Numbered from the stretch's first letter, positions 33,766 to 42,621 are shown. The stretch is DNA of 64,000 bases from Microbacterium halophytorum (GCF_002970975.1 NZ_PNFA01000012.1:62001-126000); one strand, 5' to 3'. Made by a program: numbers and translations. Notes: generated from the letters alone by a model not told the origin.

Positions 33766-34526
33766 CCTCGCACGCCCTCGCGGACACCGGTGTGCTCACC
33801 GGCCGCTCGCTGCGGCACATCCTGCGCAGCCCCGACACGATCATCACGACCGCGGTCACCCCGATCGCCCTGATGCTGATCTTCGTCTACGTCTTCGGCG
33901 GGGCGATCGACACCGGCTCCGACGGGTCGTACATCGACTACATGCTCCCGGGCATCCTGCTGATCACGATCGCATCCGGAATCGCATACACGGCGTACCG
34001 GCTGTTCCTCGACATGCAGGGCGGCATCTTCGAGCGGTTCCAGTCGATGCCGATCGGTCGCTCCAGTGTGCTGTGGGCGCACGTGCTCACGTCGCTGGTG
34101 TCGAACGTCGTGTCGCTCGCGATCGTCGTCGGCGTCGCGCTGCTGATGGGCTTCCGCACCGGGGCCTCCATCGGCGCCTGGCTGGCCGTCGCCGGCATCC
34201 TGATCATGTTCACGCTGGCCCTCACCTGGGTGGCCGTGATCGCCGGCCTCTCGGCCAAGACCGTGGACGGCGCGAGCGCGTTCAGCTACCCGCTGATCTT
34301 CCTGCCGTTCATCAGCTCGGCATTCGTGCCGACCGACACGATGCCGGGGCCTGTCGCCTGGTTCGCGGAGCACCAGCCGGTCACCTCGATCGTCAACACC
34401 GTCCGGGCGCTGTTCGCGGGGCAGCCCGTCGGAACCGACATCTGGGTCGCGATGGCTTGGCTCGTCGGCATCCTGGCGGCGGCGTACATCGGCGCGATCG
34501 CTGTCTACCGCAAGAGGCTGCGCTGA
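33762..34526 (+). CDS. ABC-2 type exporter permease (DrrB-like)
   Basis: A 254-residue membrane protein with six helices of the ABC-2 superfamily. The N-terminal amphipathic LTGRSLRHILRSPDTIITTAVTPIALML, the MLPGILLITIASGIAYTAYRL segment and PLIFLPFISSAFVPTDTMPGPVAWFAEHQPVT blocks (quoted in parts) are typical of DrrB-like permeases. It ends the padR operon and is followed by a convergent terminator. Confidence 0.88.
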   Translation: MTSHALADTGVLTGRSLRHILRSPDTIITTAVTPIALMLIFVYVFGGAIDTGSDGSYIDYMLPGILLITIASGIAYTAYRLFLDMQGGIFERFQSMPIGRSSVLWAHVLTSLVSNVVSLAIVVGVALLMGFRTGASIGAWLAVAGILIMFTLALTWVAVIAGLSAKTVDGASAFSYPLIFLPFISSAFVPTDTMPGPVAWFAEHQPVTSIVNTVRALFAGQPVGTDIWVAMAWLVGILAAAYIGAIAVYRKRLR

Positions 34527-34549
34527 GGTGCGGGCTGTCCAGCCCACAC

Positions 34550-34602
34550 GGGCAGGGCGATGCGCCGCCGGGTTCGGCACCCGGCGACGCATCGCCGTGC
34601 CC
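34550..34602. terminator. Bidirectional terminator between the exporter operon and dnaB
   Basis: Arms of 23 nt (34550-34572 and 34580-34602, two mismatches, one allowing G-U) with the 7-nt loop TTCGGCA, between convergent genes. Confidence 0.8.
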
Positions 34603-34661
34603 GGCGAGGGCCGGGGTGCTCAGCGCTCCGCGATCTCGTGCGGCCGTGCGACGCTCCCCGG

Positions 34662-36047
34662 TCAGACCGGCTCGTCGTCTCCGAAGCCCGCGGGGGCCAT
34701 GTCGGCGAAGCGGGAGTAGTGCCCCTGGAAGGCCACCTCGATGTCGGCGGTCGGGCCGTTGCGGTGCTTGGCGACGATCAGGTCGGCCTCGCCGGGGCGG
34801 GCCTCCTTGTCGTACACCGAGTCTCGGTGCAGCAAGATGACCATGTCGGCGTCCTGCTCGATCGAACCGGACTCGCGCAGGTCGCTGACCTGCGGGCGCT
34901 TGTCGGTGCGCTGCTCGGCGCCACGGTTCAGCTGCGAGAGCGCGATGACCGGCACCTGCAGCTCCTTCGCGAGGAGCTTCAGGGCGCGCGAGAACTCGCT
35001 GACCTCCTGCTGGCGCGACTCGACCCGCTTGCCGCTCGTCATCAGCTGCAGGTAGTCGATGACGACCATTTTGAGGCCGACGCGCTGCTTCAGGCGGCGG
35101 CACTTGGCACGGATCTCGACGAGGGTCATGTTCGGGCTGTCGTCGATGTACAGCGGCGCCTCGTTGATCCGGCCGCGCGTCTGGGCCAGCTTCGTCCAGT
35201 CGCGCGAGTCGAGCGTGCCCTTGCGGAGGTTCTGCAGCGGGACCGCACCCTCGGCGCTGAGGAGGCGCATCGCGATCTCGCTGCGCCCCATCTCGAGCGA
35301 GAAGAAGATCGTCGGCTGGTCGTTCTTGATCGCAGCCGAGCGCGCAAAGTCGAGCGCGAGGGTCGACTTGCCCATGGCGGGGCGGGCCGCGACGACGATC
35401 ATCTGCCCGCCGTGCAGACCGTTCGTGACCCGGTCGAGCTCGGTGAACCCGGTCGGCACGCCCGTCATCTGGCCGTCGCTGCCGCGCGCAGCCTCGATCT
35501 CCTCGACCGCGGCGTCGACGGCGATGGTGAGGGGGACGTAGTCCTCGGACTGCTCGCCGCCCGTGACGCCGTAGATCTCGGCCTGCGACGCGTTCACGAG
35601 CTCGGTCGCGTCACCCTGGCCCTGGTAGCCCATCTGCACGATGCGTGTGCCGGCCTCGACGAGGCGGCGGAGCATCGCCTTCTCCTGCACGATGCCGGCG
35701 TAGTATCCCGCGTTCGCGGCGGTCGGCACGATCGACGTGAGCGTGTGCAGGTAGTCGGCACCACCGGCGCGCTGGAGGTTGCCCGTCTTGATGAGCTCGT
35801 CCGTCACCGCGACGACGTCGGTCGGCTCGCCCTGCGAGTAGAGCGACAGGATCGCGTCGAAGATCAGCTCGTGCTTGGGAACGTAGAAGTCGACGCCGTG
35901 GAGCGTCTCGATGACGTCGGCGACCGCGTCCTTCGACAGCATCATGCCGCCGAGCGCGCTCTGCTCCGCGAGGAGGTCGTGCGGCGGGGTGCGCTCCGAC
36001 TCGTACGACCGACCGAGGCGTTCCTCCGAAATGTCAGCGATCGACAC
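34662..36047 (-). CDS. dnaB: Replicative DNA helicase DnaB
   Basis: A 461-residue hexameric helicase that opens the replication fork. The N-terminal domain starts with RTPPHDLLAEQSALGGMML (about 19-37). The RecA-like motor has Walker A AARPAMGKSTLALDFA (about 215-230), FFSLEMGRSEIAMRLL, VVIDYLQLM and the arginine-finger region LRESGSIEQDADMVILL. No intein is present. GTG at 36047 is preferred because GGGAGGG lies just upstream; an in-frame ATG at 36074 lacks such a site. It is separated from rplI by 515 bp holding DnaA-box-like motifs, so it likely has its own promoter. Confidence 0.95.
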   Translation of the reverse strand: MSIADISEERLGRSYESERTPPHDLLAEQSALGGMMLSKDAVADVIETLHGVDFYVPKHELIFDAILSLYSQGEPTDVVAVTDELIKTGNLQRAGGADYLHTLTSIVPTAANAGYYAGIVQEKAMLRRLVEAGTRIVQMGYQGQGDATELVNASQAEIYGVTGGEQSEDYVPLTIAVDAAVEEIEAARGSDGQMTGVPTGFTELDRVTNGLHGGQMIVVAARPAMGKSTLALDFARSAAIKNDQPTIFFSLEMGRSEIAMRLLSAEGAVPLQNLRKGTLDSRDWTKLAQTRGRINEAPLYIDDSPNMTLVEIRAKCRRLKQRVGLKMVVIDYLQLMTSGKRVESRQQEVSEFSRALKLLAKELQVPVIALSQLNRGAEQRTDKRPQVSDLRESGSIEQDADMVILLHRDSVYDKEARPGEADLIVAKHRNGPTADIEVAFQGHYSRFADMAPAGFGDDEPV

Positions 36048-36197
36048 GCAGCCCTCCCAGCTCATTGCTGCCACGAGTATCGCGGCACTGACATCGGATC
36101 ACGGACCTCAGACATCGCCCACGCGCCTGACCCGGCGCGGCCGTCGAACGTCCGCGTGAACACGCTACGAGCGCGTGCGCCCAGCCGCAATTCCCCC

Positions 36198-36393
36198 TGT
36201 GGATAACTGTGTGGAGAGTCTGGGCAAAACGCCGACATGCATGTGGACGGAGCCTGTGGAGAACGGTCGACCTGACGCCGAAGTCAAGGTTTTTTCTGAC
36301 CTCTGACCTGGGGTTCCACTCCCTCACACCCTGTGGAACGGGTGTGATTAAAGACACGCTTGAAGGTTGACAAGACGCGCAGAACTCTCCACA
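36198..36393. promoter_or_regulatory. Cluster of DnaA-box-like 9-mers upstream of dnaB
   Basis: TGTGGATAA at 36198-36206 is the exact complement of the consensus box TTATCCACA. Further TGTGGA cores occur at 36210, 36242, 36255 (TGTGGAGAA, 8 of 9) and 36332, plus TCCACA at 36388. Six cores in about 200 bp is far above chance (about 0.1 expected). Confidence 0.55.
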
Positions 36394-36505
36394 AGCCGGT
36401 GGAGCAGCGGTATTCCGAGCCGACTCCCCCGCCCACCCCGGGCAGCCGCATCCGGGCACCTGGCCGCGCCCCCGGGCAACCGGTCCCCGACGCCGCGCGG
36501 GCACG

Positions 36506-36547
36506 CAGAACGGCGCGGGTCCGACGGATCGGACCCGCGCCGTTCTG
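36506..36547 (-). terminator. Terminator of the rpsF-ssb-rpsR-rplI operon
   Basis: A perfect 19-bp stem (36506-36524 and 36529-36547) with tetraloop CGGA, 16 nt beyond the rplI stop codon. It separates rplI from dnaB. Confidence 0.88.
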
Positions 36548-36562
36548 TGCGCGCGAGGCGCC

Positions 36563-37018
36563 TTACTTCTTGAGGGCGACGACCTGCAGGGGGATCGTCG
36601 CGACGACGTCGTCGAGCAGGCGCACGACGGCCTCGTGGTTGCCGACCGACTTGATCGGCGACGGGATGGTGATCTTGCGCTTGTCCAGCTCACCCAGGCC
36701 CGCATCGGCGACGGCCTTTGCGATGTCCGCAGGGCGCACCGAACCGAACAGGCGGCCCTCGCCACCGGCCTTGACGGCGAGCTTGACCTTGCCGGCCTCG
36801 AGCTTCGCCTTGAGGTCGGCGGCCTCGTCGTGGGTCGCGATGGCGCGAGCCTCGCGGGCCGCGCGAATCGACGCGACCTGCTTCTCGCCGCCGCGCGTCC
36901 AGGCCACGGCGTAGCCCTGGGGGATGAGGTAGTTGCGGGCGTACCCGGCCTTGACCTCGATGACGTCGCCGGCGCTGCCCAGGCCGTCGACCTCGTTCGT
37001 GAGAATCAGCTTCGACAT
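36563..37018 (-). CDS. rplI: 50S ribosomal protein L9
   Basis: A 151-residue L9. The N-terminal RNA-binding domain has the signature [19 protein letters not shown] (here [19 protein letters not shown]), followed by a long connecting helix and the C-terminal domain [19 protein letters not shown]. It lies 9 nt after rpsR in the rpsF-ssb-rpsR-rplI operon. Confidence 0.97.
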   Translation of the reverse strand: MSKLILTNEVDGLGSAGDVIEVKAGYARNYLIPQGYAVAWTRGGEKQVASIRAAREARAIATHDEAADLKAKLEAGKVKLAVKAGGEGRLFGSVRPADIAKAVADAGLGELDKRKITIPSPIKSVGNHEAVVRLLDDVVATIPLQVVALKK

Positions 37019-37027
37019 GGGTGCTCC

Positions 37028-37282
37028 TTACCGGCCAGCGCCGGAGTAGGGCAGGAGAGCCATCTCGCGCGCGTTCTTGATCGCCTTGGCGATCAGACGC
37101 TGCTCCTGCACGGACACACCGGTGATGCGACGGGCGCGGATCTTGCCGCGCTCCGAGATGAACTTGCGAAGGGTCGCGACATCCTTGTAGTCAATGACGC
37201 CGACCCGGATGGACTTCGCGGGGGCGGCGTTCTTCGCGCCCTTCCGCGGCTTGCGGCGGTCGCCGCTCGACTTTCCAGCCAT
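37028..37282 (-). CDS. rpsR: 30S ribosomal protein S18
   Basis: An 84-residue S18 starting [20 protein letters not shown]. The conserved core [19 protein letters not shown] and [19 protein letters not shown] is present, and it ends with [11 protein letters not shown]. It has no cysteine, so it is a zinc-free form. ATG at 37282 has AGAGGAAACC upstream; the frame is open beyond but without similarity. It is in the ssb operon. Confidence 0.96.
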   Translation of the reverse strand: MAGKSSGDRRKPRKGAKNAAPAKSIRVGVIDYKDVATLRKFISERGKIRARRITGVSVQEQRLIAKAIKNAREMALLPYSGAGR

Positions 37283-37307
37283 GGTTTCCTCTGTCTGAGT
37301 AAGTGAA

Positions 37308-37811
37308 TTAGAAGGGGGTGTCGTCGCTGAACGACCCCGGGGTGCTCCACGCGTCGCCGCCCGACTGCGATCCGGGCGTCGACCACGGCTCGCTGCTCGG
37401 GGCCTGCTGGCCCCCGACGGCCTGGCGCGACTGCCCGCCGCTGCCACCCTGAGTGCGGGTGACCTGAGCGGTGGCGTAGCGCAGCGACGGCCCGATCTCA
37501 TCGATCTCGAGCTCGATCGTCGTGCGCTTCTCGCCTTCGCGCGTCTCGTAGGAGCGCTGACGCAGACGACCCTGTGCGACGACGCGCATGCCCTTCGTCA
37601 GCGAACCGGCAACGTGCTCGGCGTAGTCACGCCACACGCTCGCCCGCAGGAAGAGTGCCTCGCCGTCCTTCCACTCCCCCGACGCGCGGTCGAAGTTCCG
37701 CGGTGTCGAAGCGATCGTGAAGTTTGCGACCGGGATGCCGTTCTGCGTGTAGCGCAGCTCCGGGTCCGCGGTCAGGTTGCCCACGACGGTGATTACGGTT
37801 TCGCCTGCCAT
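37308..37811 (-). CDS. ssb: Single-stranded DNA-binding protein
   Basis: A 167-residue SSB. The OB fold spans about 1-110 ([37 protein letters not shown]). A Gly/Ser/Gln-rich linker follows, and the acidic tip ends SFSDDTPF, close to the canonical DDDIPF tail that recruits replication proteins. It lies between rpsF (9 nt upstream) and rpsR. Confidence 0.96.
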   Translation of the reverse strand: MAGETVITVVGNLTADPELRYTQNGIPVANFTIASTPRNFDRASGEWKDGEALFLRASVWRDYAEHVAGSLTKGMRVVAQGRLRQRSYETREGEKRTTIELEIDEIGPSLRYATAQVTRTQGGSGGQSRQAVGGQQAPSSEPWSTPGSQSGGDAWSTPGSFSDDTPF

Positions 37812-37820
37812 CGGATGACC

Positions 37821-38183
37821 TTAGGCCTTGGCCGCCGTCTTGCGAGCGGCCTTCTCCTCGGCACGCTTCGCCTCGGCGGCGACCATCGCGATGGCCTCCT
37901 CGGCGCGCAGAACCTTGGTCCGGATGACCTGCTCGTTCAGACCCAGCTGGCGGTCGAGCTCGTTGGTCGCCTCGCTCGTCGCAGTGAAGTTGACGACGGC
38001 GTAGATGCCCTCGTTCTTCTTCTGGATCTCGTAGGCGAACCGGCGCTTGCCCCAGATGTCGATGTTCTCGATGGTGCCCTCAGCGTCGGTGATGACCTTG
38101 AGGAACTTGTCGAGAATCGTGGGGACCTGGCGCTCGTCGATCTCAGGCTGAAGAATCACCATGAGTTCGTACTGGTGCGTCAC
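37821..38183 (-). CDS. rpsF: 30S ribosomal protein S6
   Basis: A 120-residue S6 with [39 protein letters not shown] and a lysine/alanine-rich C-terminal tail. GTG at 38183 is preceded by AAGGAGGT, a perfect Shine-Dalgarno. It heads rpsF-ssb-rpsR-rplI. A stem-loop in the leader (38209-38231) may be the S6:S18 autoregulatory site. Confidence 0.96.
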   Translation of the reverse strand: MTHQYELMVILQPEIDERQVPTILDKFLKVITDAEGTIENIDIWGKRRFAYEIQKKNEGIYAVVNFTATSEATNELDRQLGLNEQVIRTKVLRAEEAIAMVAAEAKRAEEKAARKTAAKA

Positions 38184-38208
38184 TTACCCACCTCCTTCGG
38201 ACTCGTCG

Positions 38209-38231
38209 GCTGCCGGGCATTTCCCGACAGC
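38209..38231 (-). promoter_or_regulatory. Leader stem-loop of rpsF, candidate S6:S18 binding site
   Basis: Nine-bp arms (38209-38217 and 38223-38231, one G-U pair) enclose a 5-nt loop directly upstream of the rpsF Shine-Dalgarno. An S6:S18-binding leader is known in many bacterial rpsF operons; match to its exact consensus was not tested. A possible -10 TAGACT is at 38292-38297. Confidence 0.4.
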
Positions 38232-38330
38232 AGGAGGGTGTGTTGCACGTTGCGCGCACGGGGCGGGAGCCCTGCGGCACACAACCAGTCGAGTCTAGCG
38301 GAAGCGAACCTGGGCCGCTACCGGAAGCGG

Positions 38331-39473
38331 TCAGTCGCCCGAGAGCATCTTCGGCAGGTACCCGAGTTCGTCCAGACGTCGTATCAGTCGCGGGGCGATC
38401 GGGCCGCCGGCAAGCCTGACCCGGTACGTCCTCGGCCCCGCCGCATGCGACAGCAGGCCTCGGTCCAGCATGCTGCGTATTGCCCGCGAGCGCTGCGCCG
38501 CCGTTCCGGGGAACGCGGGTTCCAGGTCACCCGCTCGCACGCTCCCTGCGCGCAGCACGATCCGCAACGCACTGCGCTCGCGCGACGCCAACGCACCGTC
38601 GCGTTCCAGCAGCACGAGCGCCGGGCCGACCAGCTCGTCCGCCACGAACTCCAGATCCTGGAGCCGGATCACACGCCCGAGGTCGTCACGAATGCCCCGC
38701 GCGAAGAACTGCGCCCATTCGAGCAGCCCCCGCTCGGACAGCGGATCGGCCGCTTCCAGCGCCGCGATGTATGCCGCCCGGTCATTCCCGAACACCGACG
38801 TCGGGTTCAGGGCGACCCGCCCTCGCGTCGAGAAGACCGTGCGGCGCAACATCGCGTACGTGAACAGACGTGAGACCCGACCGTTGCCGTTGCTGAACGG
38901 ATGGATCCAGACGAAGCGGTGGTGCGCAACGGCGACCTGGAGCATCTGCTCGTGCATCGGAAGCCTCCGGTTCGAGAAATCCAGCAGCTCGCTCATCTCG
39001 GCATGTACCGCCGCGTGCGACGGCGGTATGTGCGCGGAGCCCGAGATCGCAACGTCGACGCCGCGGTACGCGCCGGGTGTCCGATCGCCTTCGCGGTCGA
39101 GGTCCCGGACGGTCCGCGAGTGCAGCTCTCGAACCAAGGCGTGGGTCAGCAACTGTCCGGCGTCCATGCCGTCGATGAAGCGTGCAGCTTCATCGATGTT
39201 GACGATCTCGCGGATCTGCTCCTCGGGATGCGACGCACCACCGGCGGCCGCGCCCTCCAGGGCGTCGTACACGGTCGTATGGTTGCCTTCGATGCGGGCA
39301 GAGACGACACTCATCACGACGTTGAACAGGGAGTGAAGCTCGCTGAACACCTCGACGGGGGTCGTTGCCATGGCGCCGACGTCGGCCCGGAGCCTCTCGA
39401 TCTCGAAGATCGTCGCCATGAGTTCGGAGTCGAACTCCGGATGCGGAACGGAGATCGGGCCTGTCATCAGCAT
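38331..39473 (-). CDS. Fic-domain protein with N-terminal inhibitory helix
   Basis: A 380-residue Fic protein that transfers AMP (or a similar group) to target proteins. The catalytic HPFSNGNGR lies at about 191-199 (His191). The inhibitory motif SxxxEGN is present at about 58-64 (SARIEGN), which makes it a class II, self-inhibited enzyme. The C-terminal ~90 residues resemble a winged-helix domain (RERSALRIVLRAGSVRAGDLE). Start at MLMTGP (39473) follows a GGGGG stretch; the upstream frame is unlike a protein. No antitoxin gene accompanies it. The target is unknown. Confidence 0.87.
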   Translation of the reverse strand: MLMTGPISVPHPEFDSELMATIFEIERLRADVGAMATTPVEVFSELHSLFNVVMSVVSARIEGNHTTVYDALEGAAAGGASHPEEQIREIVNIDEAARFIDGMDAGQLLTHALVRELHSRTVRDLDREGDRTPGAYRGVDVAISGSAHIPPSHAAVHAEMSELLDFSNRRLPMHEQMLQVAVAHHRFVWIHPFSNGNGRVSRLFTYAMLRRTVFSTRGRVALNPTSVFGNDRAAYIAALEAADPLSERGLLEWAQFFARGIRDDLGRVIRLQDLEFVADELVGPALVLLERDGALASRERSALRIVLRAGSVRAGDLEPAFPGTAAQRSRAIRSMLDRGLLSHAAGPRTYRVRLAGGPIAPRLIRRLDELGYLPKMLSGD

Positions 39474-39888
39474 TTGCCCCCACGCGTCTGGATAATTGCA
39501 GTCGGAACCTCGAGTATTTGCCGATACTACGCTCAAACAGTTGAAAAAACGAGGAAGTAGAGCAACGGTTGCACGTTCGGATTTGCACCAGAGCTGCAAC
39601 CGAAGTTGCGTGCGATCATCGCGCATCCGTGCGACCGGGCATCCCTCCTGCTCGCATCGCATGCGCTGGTGACGACGGGACGGGATGACACTAGGACGCA
39701 GAGCGCGCTTGCCGCGCGTCGCCGGGCGCTCCGATCGACCGAGCATTCACCGGCCGTCGTCGATGCGCCGTCCCTCCCGCCGCGGTGACAGAATCCGCAC
39801 CAGAGATCGCCGCCGAAGCGCATCGAGTGCGACCGCGGCGATGGTGCAGGCGGCCGAGCGGCGCGCTCCGCGGACCTAGGCTGGAGGC
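39474..39888. other. Non-coding region upstream of the fic gene
   Basis: A 415-bp divergent intergenic stretch with lower GC than its surroundings (for example AACAGTTGAAAAAACGAGGA near 39535-39555). It must contain the fic promoter and, at its right end, the leaderless promoter of the LOG gene. I see no gene, repeat or RNA fold that I can support. Confidence 0.6.
39877..39882 (+). promoter_or_regulatory. -10 element, leaderless promoter of the LOG gene
   Basis: TAGGCT is followed by 6 nt and the ATG at 39889. Confidence 0.5.
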
Positions 39889-40488
39889 ATGCCGCAGATC
39901 AGGAGCGTCACCGTGTTCACCGGCTCGGCCCCGGGGGCCGACCCCGCCTACCTCGCGTCGGCGACCGCCGTCGGCCGCGCGCTCGCGAGCGCCGGGATCG
40001 GCATCGTGTACGGCGGCGGGAACGTCGGCCTGATGGGCGCGGTCGCGACCGCGGGGCGCGACGCGGGCGGCGATGTGGTCGGCATCATCCCGACAGCGCT
40101 CGTCGACAAGGAGCTCGCACACCCCGACCTCACCCGGCTGGAGGTCGTCGAGGACATGCACGAGCGAAAGCAGCGCATGGCGAAGCTGTGCGACGCCTAT
40201 GTCATGCTCCCCGGCGGCGCCGGGACGCTCGAGGAGTTCTTCGAGGCCTGGACGTGGCAGCAGCTGGGCCTCCACCGCAAGCCGATCGCCGTGTACGACG
40301 TCGGGGGGTTCTGGGATCCCCTGCTCGCGATGGTCGACCGCCTGGTCGAGCAGGGCTTCATCAGCGCCGACTTCCGCCGCAGCCTGATCGTGGCCTCCGA
40401 CCCGGACGATCTCCTCGCCGCCCTGCGCACGTGGCAGCCGCCGGCACCGAAGTGGGGCGAGCCGTCGGGCTCCGACGCGGAGCTGTAG
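39889..40488 (+). CDS. LOG-family (TIGR00730) nucleotide phosphoribohydrolase
   Basis: A 199-residue Rossmann-like enzyme. It has VFTGSAPGADPAYL near the start, IVYGGGNVGLMGAVA (about 40-54), and the hallmark PGGAGTLEEFFEAWTW (about 105-120) with the catalytic Arg/Glu pair (ERKQRM; GTLEE). Family members cleave cytokinin riboside 5'-monophosphate or other nucleotides such as AMP to base and ribose-5-phosphate. It lies 41 nt upstream of the next gene on the same strand. Confidence 0.88.
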   Translation: MPQIRSVTVFTGSAPGADPAYLASATAVGRALASAGIGIVYGGGNVGLMGAVATAGRDAGGDVVGIIPTALVDKELAHPDLTRLEVVEDMHERKQRMAKLCDAYVMLPGGAGTLEEFFEAWTWQQLGLHRKPIAVYDVGGFWDPLLAMVDRLVEQGFISADFRRSLIVASDPDDLLAALRTWQPPAPKWGEPSGSDAEL

Positions 40489-40529
40489 GGCGCGCTCTCA
40501 GAGCACGGCTGCGCGGAGGGAGCAGAATC

Positions 40530-41993
40530 GTGGCGGACATGCGGATCAGCGTCTCGAACTTCGATGCGCCGGAGCAGAGCAGGCTGTGGCTCGCCCTCGG
40601 TGCGGAGCAGGCGACGCGGAAGCTGCTCGGCGGTCTCCGCACGGCGCTCCTCATCGCGGAGACGGTCGTCGTCGATCGGAACCAACTACTCGACGGCATC
40701 TTCTTCCTCGCGATGGGTCCCGACCGCTTGGCGTGGCATCTCGGGCTCGAACCGGGCGCGCGGCTCCCCCTGGCCATCGACTGTCAGCCTCCGCCCGACC
40801 TCGATGCGCCCACCGCGGGCTGGGCGCGCACCCTCGCCGAGTTCCAGTACGAGCAGGTCGCGGGGCCGGCCGAGGCGCGCGGCGCTCGTGTCTCCAGCGC
40901 CCTGATCGCCCTGACGGGCTCCTACGACCGCGGAGACACCGGCCCGGGAAGCGTACTGGAAGAACTCCCCTCCCCTGCGTGGCGCGAGCGCTCCGACCCT
41001 GCCTTCCTCTCTCAGGAACTGTGGGATCATGCCTCGGATGAGCGATCCGAGTTGCGGGACCTGATCGACGCGCGGAGGCGCGAGTGGGTCGAGGCGATCG
41101 CGGCGGGGCGCGTCGCGGCGAAGCCGTGGAGCGGACGCACCCCCGATGTGCACGCCGCCCTGGAGCGCGCCGCGGAGCACGTCGCGGACGACGAGCCGCT
41201 GGCCGATGCACTGCTGGCCCTGCGGGAACGTCAGCCTGACGGCTCCTGGGCCCCGCCCTCGCGGCGGGCCCCTGTCGTGCGCTGGCTCGATGGCGAGCGC
41301 ATCGACGGTACCGGCGGCCTACCGGTGTTCGACCCTCCGCACCTGCCCGACGCGCTGGCCGCGCTGCCGCGTTCGGACCGGGCATGGGCGCTGCGCTGGT
41401 GGAACTCGGCCTACTACGAGGCGATCCGCGAGAAGGACGACCTGCGCATGCTGACGCTGCGCGGCGTGGGCGTCTCCGACCTCGACGGCGATCGCGCGCG
41501 GCACTGGGGTCTGGCTGCAGACGAGGTCTCCCGCATCCGGCTCGCCTGGCGGCGCCTGCGGGGTCGGCGGCGCCCGCGCTCCGGGAATCTCGCTGTCGAC
41601 GGTGAGATCCTCGAGCACATGGAGGTTGCCTCACCCAGCGCTTTCGCCTCCGTCGCGCAGGCGCGGGATTCACACGGCAACCGCCTGCTCGATGAACCGT
41701 CCAATCGCCACGTGTTCGACCTCGCCCTCCGTGTGCGAAGTGCCGTCGGTGAGACCCCGCCCCGCCGCCAGCAAGTGCTCATCCGGTGGCTGCGAGTGGC
41801 CGCCTTCACCCTGATCGCACTCACCCTCGCCCTTCGCGACGCGGAAGTGCTCGTAGGAAGCGGCGCCTGGTTCGCTGTGCTGTGGGCCCTGCTCGCGCTG
41901 ATCGGCGCGTTCCCCTGGAGCGAAGTCGGGTCGCTGTTCAGCATGCGCTCAACGCGGATGCAGTCGACGCTCCGCCTGCGGAGCGGATCGTGA
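40530..41993 (+). CDS. Unknown protein with two C-terminal transmembrane helices
   Basis: A 487-residue protein I do not recognise. The long soluble part is rich in Arg, Asp, Ala and Trp (RAWALRWWNSAYYEAIREKD at about 290-310). Two hydrophobic helices near the end (about 430-450 and 455-472) would anchor it as a tail-anchored membrane protein. GTG at 40530 follows GGAGGGAG. Its stop overlaps the NUDIX gene start (GTGA), indicating coupling. No enzyme motif is visible. Confidence 0.65.
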   Translation: MADMRISVSNFDAPEQSRLWLALGAEQATRKLLGGLRTALLIAETVVVDRNQLLDGIFFLAMGPDRLAWHLGLEPGARLPLAIDCQPPPDLDAPTAGWARTLAEFQYEQVAGPAEARGARVSSALIALTGSYDRGDTGPGSVLEELPSPAWRERSDPAFLSQELWDHASDERSELRDLIDARRREWVEAIAAGRVAAKPWSGRTPDVHAALERAAEHVADDEPLADALLALRERQPDGSWAPPSRRAPVVRWLDGERIDGTGGLPVFDPPHLPDALAALPRSDRAWALRWWNSAYYEAIREKDDLRMLTLRGVGVSDLDGDRARHWGLAADEVSRIRLAWRRLRGRRRPRSGNLAVDGEILEHMEVASPSAFASVAQARDSHGNRLLDEPSNRHVFDLALRVRSAVGETPPRRQQVLIRWLRVAAFTLIALTLALRDAEVLVGSGAWFAVLWALLALIGAFPWSEVGSLFSMRSTRMQSTLRLRSGS

Positions 41994-42496
41994 TCCGCCC
42001 CGGCTGGCAGCTCGCTTGGCGCAGCGACGACACCGGGATCGAGGTGCACGAGCAGCGGATGCCCGGTTACGTCAGAGCACGCGTCTCCGGGCAGCCGAAC
42101 GGGCCCGGCGCCGTCGTATGGGCCGAGGAAGACGGACGCGTCGTATTCATCGGCATCGATCGGCCAGCGATCGGGGCCCGACTGCTCGAGCTTCCACGGG
42201 GCGGCGCCGAGGCGGAGGACGCCGATGCGGTCGCGACCGCGCGGCGCGAGCTGCTCGAGGAGACGGGCCTTCGTGCCGGGGAAGTCGCGCTGGTCGGGAC
42301 GATCTGGCCGGACAGCGGGCTGCTCGCCGATTCCGTCGCGGTCGTCCGCGCGCACGACCTCGCGGCGGGAGGCGTCGCCGAGTTCCCCGACTTGCGATGG
42401 CTGACTGCCGACGAGATCGACAGCGCCGTCGCCAGCGGCGAGATCCGCGACGGCATCACCCTGTCGGCGATCGCGCTCGTCCGCGCGCGGCGGTAG
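41990..42496 (+). CDS. NUDIX hydrolase
   Basis: A 168-residue NUDIX protein. The Nudix helix core RRELLEETGL is at about 85-94, preceded by a glycine/acidic stretch (LPRGGAEAEDADAVATA) in which the usual Gx5E spacing is irregular. The overall shape (GYVRARVSGQ, FIGIDRPAIGARLLELP) resembles ADP-ribose pyrophosphatase-like members. GTG at 41990 overlaps the upstream stop codon. The substrate is a nucleoside diphosphate derivative by family, not determined here. Confidence 0.82.
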   Translation: MIRPGWQLAWRSDDTGIEVHEQRMPGYVRARVSGQPNGPGAVVWAEEDGRVVFIGIDRPAIGARLLELPRGGAEAEDADAVATARRELLEETGLRAGEVALVGTIWPDSGLLADSVAVVRAHDLAAGGVAEFPDLRWLTADEIDSAVASGEIRDGITLSAIALVRARR

Positions 42497-42592
42497 GGGC
42501 GCGGCCCGCGCCGTCGTCCGCACCCGGGTTCGACCCGAGCAGACGGTGCGGCGAGCATCCGGCCCGACGGTGCCGCAGGGCATTCCATCTTA

Positions 42593-42621
42593 TTGACAGG
42601 ACATTCTCTCAAAGGTAGCGT
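42593..42621 (+). promoter_or_regulatory. Promoter of the TIM-barrel isomerase operon
   Basis: TTGACA (42593-42598) and TAGCGT (42616-42621) are separated by 17 bp. The motif TTGACAGGACA also occurs in the promoter of the MFS transporter gene (54679-54684). Confidence 0.6.

Larger units (their letters stand above)
36048..36562. other. Non-coding region between rplI and dnaB
   Basis: A 515-bp stretch with no supportable gene. It contains a cluster of TGTGGA motifs (36198-36393), an inverted repeat TCACACCC/GGGTGTGA (36324-36347) around one of them, an AT-rich patch (AAGGTTTTTTCTGACC near 36286), and the rplI terminator at 36506-36547. The dnaB promoter must be here. Confidence 0.8.
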
